Program-made: the position numbers and the translations under genes
Part shown: one piece after another, positions 54,750 through 63,864 of the stretch
Layout of the letters: each line of letters starts with the position of its first letter
How positions within the stretch are numbered: the stretch's first letter is position 1
Assembly: GCA_021772615.1 (NCBI GenBank)
Contig: JAJFLQ010000157.1
Location: 29,916 to 93,915 of the forward strand
Origin: Verrucomicrobiota bacterium
GTDB lineage: Bacteria > Verrucomicrobiota > Lentisphaeria > JABSQK01 > JAJFLO01
Reading direction: 5' to 3'
DNA: 64,000 bases
Notes under the pieces: generated by a model
What the model saw: the letters and a program-made list of their open reading frames with translations, nothing else
Told to the model about the DNA's origin: nothing
The model's database searches: none

Positions 54750-57104
54750 TCAAGGTTCACCTTTTTCCGACTGTTTTTCTGAATCGAATCGATTCCAGAA
54801 TTCATCTTTCGGTTGGCCGCGTTCGAAATCCTCGACGTTGTCGGCTATGATTTCCAGGGCAGGATGATCGCGAAGGAACTCGATATCGGTGACGTGCGGT
54901 GGTATGAGTAATGCCCGCAGCGTCCTACATTCTGATATTGGTTGCAGATCCCTTACAAAGTAACATTTTTCCAAACGTAATTCTTCGAGGGACATGTCGG
55001 CGAGAGGCGAGAGATCGTTTACAGAACCATTGTAAATCCTCAGCTTCTTTAACGGCATCGTTGCCAGCACATCGAGATCCCGCAGCTTGGTCGACACGAG
55101 CGCCAGGTCTGCCAGGTCCATATTCTCCAGTGAGTCAATATTGTTCAGGCGGCGTCCATGGAGTTCCAGAGAATCAAGTTTCACGCGGCTCAACGGCCGG
55201 ATAGCGGCATTGTCCGCATCTGCGATCCCCAGGTGTGTGACACTCATGTCGATGAGGCTGTATACGAACTGCATCTGATCATTGTCTATATTCAGCGACG
55301 TGATGGGCATGGATTCTATGGCTCGCAATGTTGCCACTGGAGCATGTGCTATATTTAATCTGCTGATCGGCAAACCCGCCAGGGGCTCCAGATCGCTCAC
55401 GTTCGTATTGGAAATATCGATAAATGTCAACTCACTTTCCTCAAGCGGGGAGAGGTCGCTCACGTCGGTGTTGGCGAGATTCAGCCAGGTGAGGGGCATG
55501 CCTCGCAGCGCCTTTATGCTGTCTGTTTTTGTATTGCTGAGATCGAGTTTTCGCAACGGAAGCACCTTCAGTGCGGAGATGTCCGTTAACGCGGGATTGT
55601 CCTTCAGAATCAACGAGAAATCATGCTCCCGGAGCGTGAATTCGTAATTGAGGTCTGCTACTTTCGGGTTGCGAACCGTGATCGTATGGAGCGCGCTCGA
55701 CAATAATTTTCGGGTTAGATCCTGGCGCGCTGTCTGTTCCTGCAGAAACTTATTCAGGTTCTCCTCTGCAAGATTTTTTGCTTTCACAATCTGAATCATG
55801 AAGCCCGATGCCAGGACGGTAACCAGCGTCACGACGGAAGCCGCCCAGGCGACCTCGCGTTTGTGCCGCTTTATCATGAGCATAAGCAGCTTGAACAGAC
55901 CCTGATCTTCGACCGAGGTCGCAAAGCCGCCGATATATTTTTCGATATCACTCTGTAACGCGTTCACGGTTTCGTATCGGTCTTCGGGATTTGGCTGCAT
56001 GGCCTTCATCGCAATGGCCGAGAGGTTCTCGGGTATCTTATTATTCGGGCAATGGGGAAATGTTTTTTCGTCATTGAATGCAACGGGGGGACGAATATCG
56101 CCGGTTACGATCTTATCGACAATTGATGCCAGGTTCCTTGCTGTCACGGACGGCTGCAAAGTGAGGATGTTGTATAGAATGCCGCCGAGTGCGTAGACAT
56201 CACTGCGTATATTTACATCTTTGACTTTGCCGAGCGCCTGTTCGGGCGGCATGAATCCTGGCGTGCCCATTATCTGGCCGTCGATCGTGCGGAACGTCCC
56301 TTCGATGTCGTGATCGGAAAGGATAGAATCAATGTCGTCCATACTGAGCCCGCCACCATCCGTGCTGCCGCGCTCACCGTCAAACTGGGCTGGATCGCTA
56401 TCGCCCGGCTCGAGAATTTTCGCCAGCCCCCAGTCCATGAGCAACACTTCGCCGTAGTCGCCGATCATGATGTTTTCCGGCTTCAGATCACGATGCAGCA
56501 CGCCTTTCGAATGAGCGTAGGCCATTGCTTCGCAGATTTTGATAAAGATTGTCAAGAGTCGCATCAAAGGGTAGCGCTCCAGTGCTTCCGTTTTATCGAC
56601 TTTGATGTCTTCGAGAATATCGACAAGTGTCAGGCCGTTCACCAGCTTCATGGTGTAGTACACATCGTCGTTGGCATCAACACTGAGTTCGTAAACGGGA
56701 ACAATGCTCGGATGCTCCAGCTGGGCTGTGATCTGCGCCTCTATGATGAAGCGGAGTATCTGTTCCTTGCTGGCAACATTGCTCTGGCCCATGATCTTCA
56801 TGGCGACGTCGCGGCGGCAGTTCAGGTCCTTGGCATTGAGAATGAGTCCCATACCGCCGCGGGCAATAAGACGCCCGACCATGTATTGATGCGGCTTGTC
56901 ACTTGCCAGTAGTGCCGACGCGGATCTATCATCTTCGTAGTCCAGTGACACGCCGCCCTGAATATTTTTGCGCGACATGAATTGGGAGATGGTGAGATTG
57001 CCGCGTTGCATATCCGAACTGAGATTGTCCATGTGCGTGTTCAGGTTGTGCCGGACAGTCGTGCGGCTATTGGTGACATTGCGATCGTTGGTGTCGTCGT
57101 TCAT
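54750..57104 (-). CDS. Membrane Ser/Thr protein kinase with leucine-rich repeats
   Basis: The 784-residue protein has a Thr/Asn-rich N-terminal segment, a Hanks-type kinase (about 75-395) with G loop ARGGMGLILNA, Lys in VAMKIMG, catalytic loop HRDLKPENIM, and DWG in place of DFG (MDWGLAK). A membrane helix follows (about 418-438), then a short coiled coil and an extracytoplasmic leucine-rich repeat array (about 500-745) of 21-23 residue units such as LRxMPLTWLNLANTDVSDLSPL. DWG kinases with LRR or formylglycine domains are typical of PVC bacteria. It follows the folate operon (77-base gap) and precedes the giant surface protein, which it may be expressed with. Substrates are unknown. Confidence 0.92.
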   Translation of the reverse strand: MNDDTNDRNVTNSRTTVRHNLNTHMDNLSSDMQRGNLTISQFMSRKNIQGGVSLDYEDDRSASALLASDKPHQYMVGRLIARGGMGLILNAKDLNCRRDVAMKIMGQSNVASKEQILRFIIEAQITAQLEHPSIVPVYELSVDANDDVYYTMKLVNGLTLVDILEDIKVDKTEALERYPLMRLLTIFIKICEAMAYAHSKGVLHRDLKPENIMIGDYGEVLLMDWGLAKILEPGDSDPAQFDGERGSTDGGGLSMDDIDSILSDHDIEGTFRTIDGQIMGTPGFMPPEQALGKVKDVNIRSDVYALGGILYNILTLQPSVTARNLASIVDKIVTGDIRPPVAFNDEKTFPHCPNNKIPENLSAIAMKAMQPNPEDRYETVNALQSDIEKYIGGFATSVEDQGLFKLLMLMIKRHKREVAWAASVVTLVTVLASGFMIQIVKAKNLAEENLNKFLQEQTARQDLTRKLLSSALHTITVRNPKVADLNYEFTLREHDFSLILKDNPALTDISALKVLPLRKLDLSNTKTDSIKALRGMPLTWLNLANTDVSDLSPLEESELTFIDISNTNVSDLEPLAGLPISRLNIAHAPVATLRAIESMPITSLNIDNDQMQFVYSLIDMSVTHLGIADADNAAIRPLSRVKLDSLELHGRRLNNIDSLENMDLADLALVSTKLRDLDVLATMPLKKLRIYNGSVNDLSPLADMSLEELRLEKCYFVRDLQPISECRTLRALLIPPHVTDIEFLRDHPALEIIADNVEDFERGQPKDEFWNRFDSEKQSEKGEP

Positions 57105-57181
57105 CCCGTTATCTCAGTGCCTGTTGTGGGTGCAATATGCGTTCATTGAACTGGATACTATAATTATATCCGGTGCATATT

Positions 57182-57721
57182 TCAATTTATAGGTGCTGAC
57201 GCGGCAAGTTGGATATCGTGTCGACACCGCACGCTATCGGGGCTTCCTCCGGATAAGACGTGCCGGCGCTGAACGATCGCCGCATTTTCGGCCATTGAAC
57301 GGTGATTCTCGGGATGAAGCCGATGCGGAGCGATGTCGCTCATCGGTACGGCGATATGCGGGTATCGCAGCAGATCCGGGTCCGGGATACGGCAGCTGTT
57401 CGCGTCAATAACGTCATCATTAAACAATATAATGTCGGCGTCTATCGTTCGCGGCGCGTTGCGGTCTGCGACACGCACGCGGCGTAACGCCGATTCGATC
57501 TGACGCAGGATTCGCGCCTTCAGTGTGTCGGCCGCCAGCGGCGTTCGAATGTGAACGATGGCGTTCAAGAAGTCCGGCTGCGGCGACGGGCCAACGGCGA
57601 TGGTTTCGTACACGCTGGAGACGGATCTTACATCGCAGTATTCTCGGAGCAACTGCATGGCGCGCCGGAGGTTTTTCTCCCTATCGACATTTGTTCCGAG
57701 GAGAATGAACGCGTCATTCAT
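57182..57721 (-). CDS. folK: 2-amino-4-hydroxy-6-hydroxymethyldihydropteridine pyrophosphokinase
   Basis: Transfers pyrophosphate from ATP to hydroxymethyl-dihydropterin in folate synthesis. The 179 residues contain the HPPK motifs LLGTNVDREKNLRRA, SSVYET, GPSPQPDFLNAIV and the signature APRTIDADIILFND. The C-terminus extends about 20 residues beyond the typical family end. The start ATG 57721 gives MNDAFILLGTN and overlaps folB by 8 bases. Upstream codons to 57766 (MQDRLVSK...) are unrelated to the family. Part of the SDR-folB-folK folate operon. Confidence 0.9.
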   Translation of the reverse strand: MNDAFILLGTNVDREKNLRRAMQLLREYCDVRSVSSVYETIAVGPSPQPDFLNAIVHIRTPLAADTLKARILRQIESALRRVRVADRNAPRTIDADIILFNDDVIDANSCRIPDPDLLRYPHIAVPMSDIAPHRLHPENHRSMAENAAIVQRRHVLSGGSPDSVRCRHDIQLAASAPIN

Positions 57722-58097
57722 TGTCCGCGCGCGTCCTGGTGATTTCGATACCAACCGATCTTGCAAATCGAAGTGCGCCAGGTTTTTCTACCAGGACCGT
57801 GACGGCTTCAACGCGTGGATAGCCGGCCAATACGAGGTCCGCAACGTCGGATACCAATTTCTCGATAAGGTTGTCGTTTGCCTGCTCAACATGGGCGATG
57901 ACATCCTTGGTAACCTTCTTGTAGTTGACTGCTGCAGCGATGTCATCTGTTGCCGCCGCAGTGTCGATATGTGTGTACAGCTCCATCGAGACAAGGATGT
58001 CCTGCCGGTTCACGCGCTCTTCCGGATTAATCCCGAGTATGCCTCGGACAAGGAGGTTTTTGATAAGGATGCGATCGGGTCGCTGAGAATAGGTCAT
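57714..58097 (-). CDS. folB: Dihydroneopterin aldolase
   Basis: Produces hydroxymethyl-dihydropterin from dihydroneopterin. The 127-residue protein has FolB hallmarks: RILIKNLLVRGILGINPEER at the start, the catalytic Glu in NPEER, DDIAAAVNYKKV, and the final KPGALRFARSVGIEITR strand with the catalytic Lys. It lies between the pteridine reductase-like SDR and folK, overlapping the latter. Confidence 0.93.
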   Translation of the reverse strand: MTYSQRPDRILIKNLLVRGILGINPEERVNRQDILVSMELYTHIDTAAATDDIAAAVNYKKVTKDVIAHVEQANDNLIEKLVSDVADLVLAGYPRVEAVTVLVEKPGALRFARSVGIEITRTRADNE

Positions 58098-58124
58098 GGC
58101 TGAGGTACCGGTTTGTGTTCGCTG

Positions 58125-58859
58125 TTAAACGTACTCGCCGCCGTCGAGTGTGGATGATGTGCCTGTCACGTAGTCCTGCTTTAACAAATGTAAGAGCGTA
58201 TCGACTACCATCGGTGTTTCGCCTGTCCGGCGCAGCGGTACCTGGGTGCGTGCGCGGTGCTCGAGGTATACATCATCTTCGCCTTCCGGCGGCAGAACGG
58301 CACCGATGGAAATGTCGTTTACCGCAATCGCCGGGGCCAGTTCCAGCGCCAATATCCGTGTGAGCAGCGAAAGCGAGGATTTGCTGAGGCGATATACAGG
58401 ATGATCCGTTGCGGGACGGTTTGTTCGTGCATCCGTTATCGACACGATATGGCGGCGATGCGGCGTCACATCAAGCGTAGCGAATGCCTGAGACAAAAAA
58501 TAGGGGGCGCGGAGGTTAATGTCCATTATTGCCTGCCAGATGTTCGTGTCGGTGTTGCCGAACGTGTCGTCCGCACGGAACACCGCTGCGTTATTTACCA
58601 GAATGTCAGGTGCTCCGAGCGCGGTAACCGTTCCGGCCACAACGCCGGCCACCTCATCGGGGTTCGCAAGATCGGCGCGCAATATCGAACACCGGACACC
58701 GCAGGACTCAATTTCCGTTTTGACCGAGTGCGCGGACTCGCGTGACGTGTGGTAGTGCACGAGGACATCGCAGCCGTTTCGTGCCAGGCCGATCGCCAGC
58801 GCTCTGCCGATTCGTCGTGCCCCACCGGTGACGATTGCCACCTTACCTCGGATATCCAT
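58125..58859 (-). CDS. SDR-family pteridine/dihydromonapterin reductase-like protein
   Basis: NADPH-dependent reductase of about 244 residues. It carries the TGGARRIGRALA cofactor motif typical of pteridine reductases (TGxxxRxG), NNAA, the ITDA segment in the position where FolM and PTR1 have a catalytic Asp instead of Ser, and YRLSK (Tyr...Lys). Its position immediately before folB and folK supports reduction of a pterin or dihydrofolate. Start ATG 58859 has AGAGG upstream; the in-frame extension to 58904 is unrelated. It is not a good OleD candidate, since OleD is longer and of the extended SDR class. Confidence 0.78.
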   Translation of the reverse strand: MDIRGKVAIVTGGARRIGRALAIGLARNGCDVLVHYHTSRESAHSVKTEIESCGVRCSILRADLANPDEVAGVVAGTVTALGAPDILVNNAAVFRADDTFGNTDTNIWQAIMDINLRAPYFLSQAFATLDVTPHRRHIVSITDARTNRPATDHPVYRLSKSSLSLLTRILALELAPAIAVNDISIGAVLPPEGEDDVYLEHRARTQVPLRRTGETPMVVDTLLHLLKQDYVTGTSSTLDGGEYV

Positions 58860-59057
58860 GCTAATGAGCCTCTTGCTGCAGTGCAGTATGAAGCGGCATT
58901 GCAAGTCGGAAACGCCGCTGTGGACCGCTAAACCTGGATCTCGTTCTTTACCTGAGTCAATCGATCTCAGCCCGATTGTTCCACTCTCACCGTTGTTCGC
59001 ATGTGGTGCCTTGCAAATTACCTCTTGGCTGCCGGGGGGTTACCTACGGCGTGGAAA

Positions 59058-60797
59058 TCACATGCCGGTTTCTGGCGCGACCGGCACGACAAGGTTTGTG
59101 ACGAACCTTGATGCTCCGTCGAGTGAAATCATCTCTACCCGTTTTCCGTCGCGGCTCCGGTACTCTGCCTGGCCTTCAGCGAGTGTCTTGGGCGACACCA
59201 CGAGCCGGTGCGGCACGCCGATAAGATCAGCTTCATTGAACTGGAAGCCGGCCTTGTCGCCGCGATCGTCGTACACGACGTCGATTCCGGCGCTGCAGAG
59301 GTCCGTATAAAGCTGATCAGCAGCCTCCGACACCCCGGCTTTTTTCGGATTCAGTGCGCACATGTGCATCGTGAACGGACTTACGGCTGCCGGCCAGATC
59401 GGGCCGTATTCATCATGCGATTGCTCTATTATCGCCGCCATCAACCGCCCGACGCCAATGCCGTAGCATCCCATTATCATGTGTCGGCTCTTTCCTGATT
59501 GATCCAGATATGTGCATGCCATTGGCTCGCTGTATTTTGTGCCCAACTGGAAGATGTTGCCGACTTCGATGCCGCGGACAGCCGTTAACGGTGCGCCGGT
59601 AACCGGGCAGGGATCGCCGGGGCGGACCGTCGCGATATCAACGGTCTCCAGGGAAATCGCCTCCTCGTCGGCGTCGCGCTCAAGATTGAAATTGAGATAA
59701 TGATAGCCAGGTTCATTCGCGCCGACGACGATATTAGGGTTGCCCTTAACCGAGGGATCCACAACGAGGCGGACATTGCTGCCCGAAAGCGCGACTGGCG
59801 ATGCATATCCCGGCTCCGCGCCTGCTGCCCGTATCTGTTGGTCTGTCGCCGCCTTCAAGTCACTGACGCAAAGATGATTCTTGAGCTTCGTCTCGTTTAC
59901 ATCAAGATCGCCACGGATCATCGCGAAAATGAGGTCATCATCTCCGGCCGTATAGAATACGGCTTTGCCCGTCTTGTGAGTGGGAACATTGAGAAAACCA
60001 GCTACGTCCGCAATGGTCTTTTGACCCGGAGTGTGAATCTTTTCCAGCGGCTTCAATGGCTCTTGCGGCACCTTGTAGGTGCTGCGCGCGACGTCGCGGT
60101 TTGCTTTGTAGGTCTGATCCGGCGACATGAAAATCGTATCTTCACCGCATTCTGCGACCGCCATAAATTCGTGTGCCGTGGATCCTCCCATCATTCCGGT
60201 ATCGGACTCTATCGATAGCACGTTCGTCAGCCCGACTCGTTCAAAAATACGTGTGTAGGCCTGATGTAACCGGGCATAATGTTCTTCCAGGCACGCCTGC
60301 GAGCTGTGGAATGAATAGGCGTCCTTCATTGTGAATTCGCGAACGCGGATCAACCCGGCGCGAGGCCGCGCCTCGTCGCGGTATTTCGTCTGGATCTGGT
60401 AGACCGTGCACGGCAGTTGTTTGTACGAATTTATCTCCGTCCGGATCATATGCACGACCGCTTCTTCGTGGGTCATGCCCAGCAGCATCTCCTTGTCATT
60501 GCGATCCTTGAACCTGAGAAGTTCCGGGCCGACGGCTGTGAGCCGGCCACTTTCCGCCCAGAGTTCTCCCGGGAGAACCACCGGCATCAGGACTTCCTGG
60601 CCGTCGACGCGATTCATCTCTTCGCGAATTATTTCGCAGATTCGCGCCGTCACGCGACGCGCCAGCGGCAGCAGCGTGTAGATACCAGCCGATACCTGGC
60701 GTATATAGCCGCCGCGGATGAGAAATGTGTGGCTGGGTGTGTGTGCGTCTTTTGGGGTCTCTTTGATACGTCGTCCGACAAGTTTCGATAATCGCAT
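59058..60797 (-). CDS. proS: Prolyl-tRNA synthetase
   Basis: Class II synthetase charging tRNA-Pro. The 579 residues from ATG 60797 begin MRLSKLVGRRIKETP. Motif 2 region (YRDEARPRAGLIRVREFTMKD), the YbaK-like INS editing domain (about 225-390; KTGKAVFYTAGDDDLIFAMIRGD), motif 3 (GCYGIGVGRLMAAIIEQSHD) and the anticodon-binding domain are all present, which is the bacterial-type architecture. An extension to 60851 is rejected because it is unconserved. Confidence 0.97.
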   Translation of the reverse strand: MRLSKLVGRRIKETPKDAHTPSHTFLIRGGYIRQVSAGIYTLLPLARRVTARICEIIREEMNRVDGQEVLMPVVLPGELWAESGRLTAVGPELLRFKDRNDKEMLLGMTHEEAVVHMIRTEINSYKQLPCTVYQIQTKYRDEARPRAGLIRVREFTMKDAYSFHSSQACLEEHYARLHQAYTRIFERVGLTNVLSIESDTGMMGGSTAHEFMAVAECGEDTIFMSPDQTYKANRDVARSTYKVPQEPLKPLEKIHTPGQKTIADVAGFLNVPTHKTGKAVFYTAGDDDLIFAMIRGDLDVNETKLKNHLCVSDLKAATDQQIRAAGAEPGYASPVALSGSNVRLVVDPSVKGNPNIVVGANEPGYHYLNFNLERDADEEAISLETVDIATVRPGDPCPVTGAPLTAVRGIEVGNIFQLGTKYSEPMACTYLDQSGKSRHMIMGCYGIGVGRLMAAIIEQSHDEYGPIWPAAVSPFTMHMCALNPKKAGVSEAADQLYTDLCSAGIDVVYDDRGDKAGFQFNEADLIGVPHRLVVSPKTLAEGQAEYRSRDGKRVEMISLDGASRFVTNLVVPVAPETGM

Positions 60798-60878
60798 AAT
60801 GGGATGGGTCTTTTTTTGCTTGGGGTGATCGCCGGATTCGTACGGAGGCACGCTCCGAATGCCATCGCGCCGATGCTG

Positions 60879-61658
60879 TTACAGCGTGATCGTTTCGCCG
60901 ACAGTGTGTTGCTGCGCGATGATGACGTTCACATCGTGCCGCTCAATTTCGTTCAGCTTGTTCACCATCGTCGTTTCGACAAGATGCGGACAATTGCAGT
61001 CGTCGCTGAGGTGTGCCATCACGAGGTACTTTGTGATCGGTCCGACTACATCCGGGAGCATTGCCGCAGCACTTTGATTACTGAGGTGCCCGCGTCGACC
61101 GCGGATGCGATGTTGCAGGTATGCCGGCCGACTCGACTGCCTGAGCATTTCCGGATCATGATTGCTTTCCAGAATGAGCAGCGAGCAATCATAGAGCTTC
61201 AACGGCACCATCTTCCCCGGATAACCGAGATCCGTCGCGATGCCGATTTTGTGCTCGCCGCATTGGATGACGAAACCGACTGGATCCACCGCATCGTGGC
61301 ACACTGAAAACGCTTCGATTGTGAATGGCCCAATCTCGAACGGTCTGCCGTTGGCGAAGATGCAGAGATTCTCAGGCGCTTTGCCCATCATGCGCATTCG
61401 CTCGGTCGTCAATGCGTTGGCAAATACTTTAATATGGCCGAACCGCTTCGAGAACACGCGCGCGCCCTGGATATGGTCGTTGTGCTCGTGCGAGATCAAC
61501 ATCGCTGCGATATCTGCGACGTCTACACCAGCAGTGGCCAAGCGACGTTCAAGTTCAATGCCCGAAAAACCGGCATCGACGAGTATTACGGAGTCGCCTA
61601 ACGCCACAGTTACAGCGTTCCCGGAACTCCCGCTGCCAAGAATGGTGGTCTTGATCAT
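60879..61658 (-). CDS. MBL-fold metallohydrolase, YycJ/WalJ-like
   Basis: The 259-residue metallo-beta-lactamase-fold protein starts MIKTTILGSGSSGNAVTVA as in the YycJ family, with the metal motif SHEHNDHIQG, His in AFSVCHDAVDPVG, Asp in IGIATDLGYPG, and late His residues in GHLSNQSAAAML. YycJ-type proteins are proposed to be exonucleases linked to DNA metabolism. It is cytoplasmic, divergent from rpoN (105-base gap) and 82 bases upstream of proS on the same strand. Confidence 0.88.
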   Translation of the reverse strand: MIKTTILGSGSSGNAVTVALGDSVILVDAGFSGIELERRLATAGVDVADIAAMLISHEHNDHIQGARVFSKRFGHIKVFANALTTERMRMMGKAPENLCIFANGRPFEIGPFTIEAFSVCHDAVDPVGFVIQCGEHKIGIATDLGYPGKMVPLKLYDCSLLILESNHDPEMLRQSSRPAYLQHRIRGRRGHLSNQSAAAMLPDVVGPITKYLVMAHLSDDCNCPHLVETTMVNKLNEIERHDVNVIIAQQHTVGETITL

Positions 61659-61681
61659 TCTCTCGTTTCTGAAATATTTTT

Positions 61682-61710
61682 TTGAAAAACTACAACTATC
61701 ATGGTAAATT
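61682..61710 (+). promoter_or_regulatory. Candidate sigma-70 promoter for rpoN
   Basis: TTGAAA (61682-61687), a 17-base spacer and TAAATT (61705-61710) lie in the AT-rich gap before rpoN, 54 bases from its ATG. The -35 hexamer matches 5 of 6 bases and the -10 hexamer 4 of 6. Confidence 0.45.
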
Positions 61711-61763
61711 TAAACAAAGAAGAGGAATAAATCCATATTTAATTCGCACTCATAAGATAAGCC

Positions 61764-63227
61764 ATGATTCAGCAATCCCTTTATCAATCTGCCGAACTAA
61801 GGCAGGAGCAGGTAATAGCGCCGCATCAGATCCAGTCCCTGGAAATGCTGACAGCGCCGTATCTGGAAATGCAGGCGTTGATCAATCAGGAGATCGAGCT
61901 GAACCCGACGCTGGAACGACTGGACACAAAAGGCGAACAGCTTATCGGTGATCCAATGGAAGACGCCAGTGCGCCGGCATCAAACAACGACGAATCGGCC
62001 GGCATCGCTGCCGAAAAGGACGAGTTTCTTGCCAACCTGATGCAGCTGGATGATTCCTGGAAGGATTATCTGCCGCCGAGTCACGCGAAGGCCTATTCGT
62101 CGAGCGACGAAGAAAAACGCAAGTATTTTTTTGATTCGTTGGTTGCGAAGACATCGTTATCCGATCACCTCATGGAGCAAATGCGGACCAATGATTGTAC
62201 GACTCGACTGCGCGAAATCGGCGAAGCCGTTATTGGCAGTATTAGTGAGTCGGGTTATCTCAGAACGAAAGTTGAAGATATTGCGATCATCTGCAACGCA
62301 TCGAAAGACGATGTTCTTGAGGTGTTGCGGTTAATCCAGTCATTTGACCCACCTGGTGTGGGCGCGCGGGACCTGCGTGAATGTTTAATCCTGCAACTGC
62401 AACGCGCCGGGAAGAAGAATACGCTCGCGTACAAAGTCGTCGACAAATATTTGGAGAAACTTGGCAAGAACCGCATTCCTGAGATCGCAAAGGGTCTTGG
62501 CATCTCGCCGGCAGCGTTGTATGACGTGATCTATGAGATTCGCCAGTTGAAGCCGAAACCCGGCAACGTCATTGAATCTTCGGCCGAACACTACGTGGTG
62601 CCCGAGGTTTTTATTAAGAAAGACGGCAACAATGGGCTTGTTGTAACAACAAACAAGGATAATACGCCCACATTACGGGTATCGACACGGTATTTGAAAC
62701 TATTGGAAGACCCCAATACACCGGATGATGTAAAGGCATATATCAAGGAGAAAGTCACCAACAGTAATCTCTTGATCAAGAGTCTGTCACAGCGCCAAAG
62801 TACAATTCATCGTATCGCCGAACGCATCGTTGCACATCAACGTGATTTCTTCGAGAACGGCGACGAGTCAATGAAGCCGCTGACAATGGGCCGGGTTGCA
62901 GATGAGATCGGCGTGCACGAAACGACCGTCAGCCGGGCGACATCAAACAAGTACGTTCAATCGCCACAGGGTATATTCCCGTTCAAACACTTTTTTACGT
63001 CCGGATTCGAGACGGACGCTGGCGACGCACTTTCCAGCGTGAGTATCCGCAAGAAAATCCAGGCAATAATAAGCGAAGAAGACCCAAGTCGGCCAATAAG
63101 TGATCAGAAGATAGTCAAATTATTGACTGATTCCGGCCTCACCGTTGCAAGACGAACAGTTGCGAAATACCGTGAAGCACTGGGGATCCCGTCGTCACAT
63201 CGCCGGAAAAACTACGGGGGACTGTGA
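61764..63227 (+). CDS. rpoN: RNA polymerase sigma-54 factor
   Basis: Alternative sigma factor recognising GG/GC (-24/-12) promoters and needing AAA+ activators. The 487 residues show region I (IQSLEMLTAPYLEMQALINQE, Gln- and Leu-rich), an acidic region II (about 58-95), the core-binding domain, the helix-turn-helix region (MGRVADEIGVHETTVSRATSNKYV) and the RpoN box ARRTVAKYREALGIPSS near the C-terminus. The length is typical. No activator gene is present in the window, and I found no clear -24/-12 promoter here. Confidence 0.97.
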   Translation: MIQQSLYQSAELRQEQVIAPHQIQSLEMLTAPYLEMQALINQEIELNPTLERLDTKGEQLIGDPMEDASAPASNNDESAGIAAEKDEFLANLMQLDDSWKDYLPPSHAKAYSSSDEEKRKYFFDSLVAKTSLSDHLMEQMRTNDCTTRLREIGEAVIGSISESGYLRTKVEDIAIICNASKDDVLEVLRLIQSFDPPGVGARDLRECLILQLQRAGKKNTLAYKVVDKYLEKLGKNRIPEIAKGLGISPAALYDVIYEIRQLKPKPGNVIESSAEHYVVPEVFIKKDGNNGLVVTTNKDNTPTLRVSTRYLKLLEDPNTPDDVKAYIKEKVTNSNLLIKSLSQRQSTIHRIAERIVAHQRDFFENGDESMKPLTMGRVADEIGVHETTVSRATSNKYVQSPQGIFPFKHFFTSGFETDAGDALSSVSIRKKIQAIISEEDPSRPISDQKIVKLLTDSGLTVARRTVAKYREALGIPSSHRRKNYGGL

Positions 63228-63384
63228 TTTCCCCAGTCGACGTTATTTGGTCCGCAACGGTACCTCATCTCCCTCCATTCTTTGCAGTATAAGATCCTTC
63301 GCTCTTTCGTGAGGCATCGCGACGCCGGCATCGCGGTCTCTTCTATACCCTTCGGCTCGGGCTCTCCAGGAATGGTGCAAAATC

Positions 63385-63864
63385 ATGGTTAATGGCGGTG
63401 ATTCACGTTCTGTTACGGTCGAAGTGAACGATTCCGTGAGCGCACGGCTAACGCATCCGGTCGTGTTGGTCCTGGACAATCTCCGCAGTGCCTACAACAT
63501 CGGCAATATCTTTCGACTGGCGGAGGTTTGTCGGCTGGAATCAATCGTGACATGTGGCTACAGCGCCAGCCCACCTCATCCCAAACTGGAAAAAACGGCT
63601 CGAGGCTGTGATAAATTGGTACCTTGCAGGCATGCCGATACGTGCGCTCGCGCGGTGATGGAGTTGAAATCGAACGGATACCAGGTAATTGGTGTCGAAA
63701 CAATAAAAGAAGCTGCCAGTATCTGGGATGTGTCGATAACACCGCCGGTCGCCCTCGTGTTTGGTAACGAGGCACTGGGTATTTCGCGCGATACATTGGA
63801 GTTGTGCGATACGTACGCACGGCTGCCCGTTTACGGGTATAAGAATTCGCTGAATGTATCGTAA
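63385..63864 (+). CDS. SpoU/TrmH-family RNA methyltransferase, C-terminus truncated by IS66 insertion
   Basis: SAM-dependent 2'-O-methyltransferase with a trefoil knot. Motif 1 (SAYNIGNIFRLAE), motif 2 (LVFGNEALGIS) and the start of motif 3 (LPVYGYKNSLNVS) are present, but the protein stops immediately after NSLNVS. Family members continue with an Ala-rich knot helix. The stop TAA is formed by the first bases of the adjacent insertion element (GTAAGCG, starting at 63861), so the gene is interrupted and the 159-residue product is probably not functional because the knot helix binds SAM. The start ATG 63385 is the best available. Target RNA is unknown. Confidence 0.88.
   Translation: MVNGGDSRSVTVEVNDSVSARLTHPVVLVLDNLRSAYNIGNIFRLAEVCRLESIVTCGYSASPPHPKLEKTARGCDKLVPCRHADTCARAVMELKSNGYQVIGVETIKEAASIWDVSITPPVALVFGNEALGISRDTLELCDTYARLPVYGYKNSLNVS

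Noticed and set aside
58125..58859. SDR gene considered as the missing OleD
   Set aside because: It is a short classical SDR of about 244 residues with TGGARRIG and ITDA features of pteridine reductases and sits in a folB-folK operon. OleD is longer and of the extended type.
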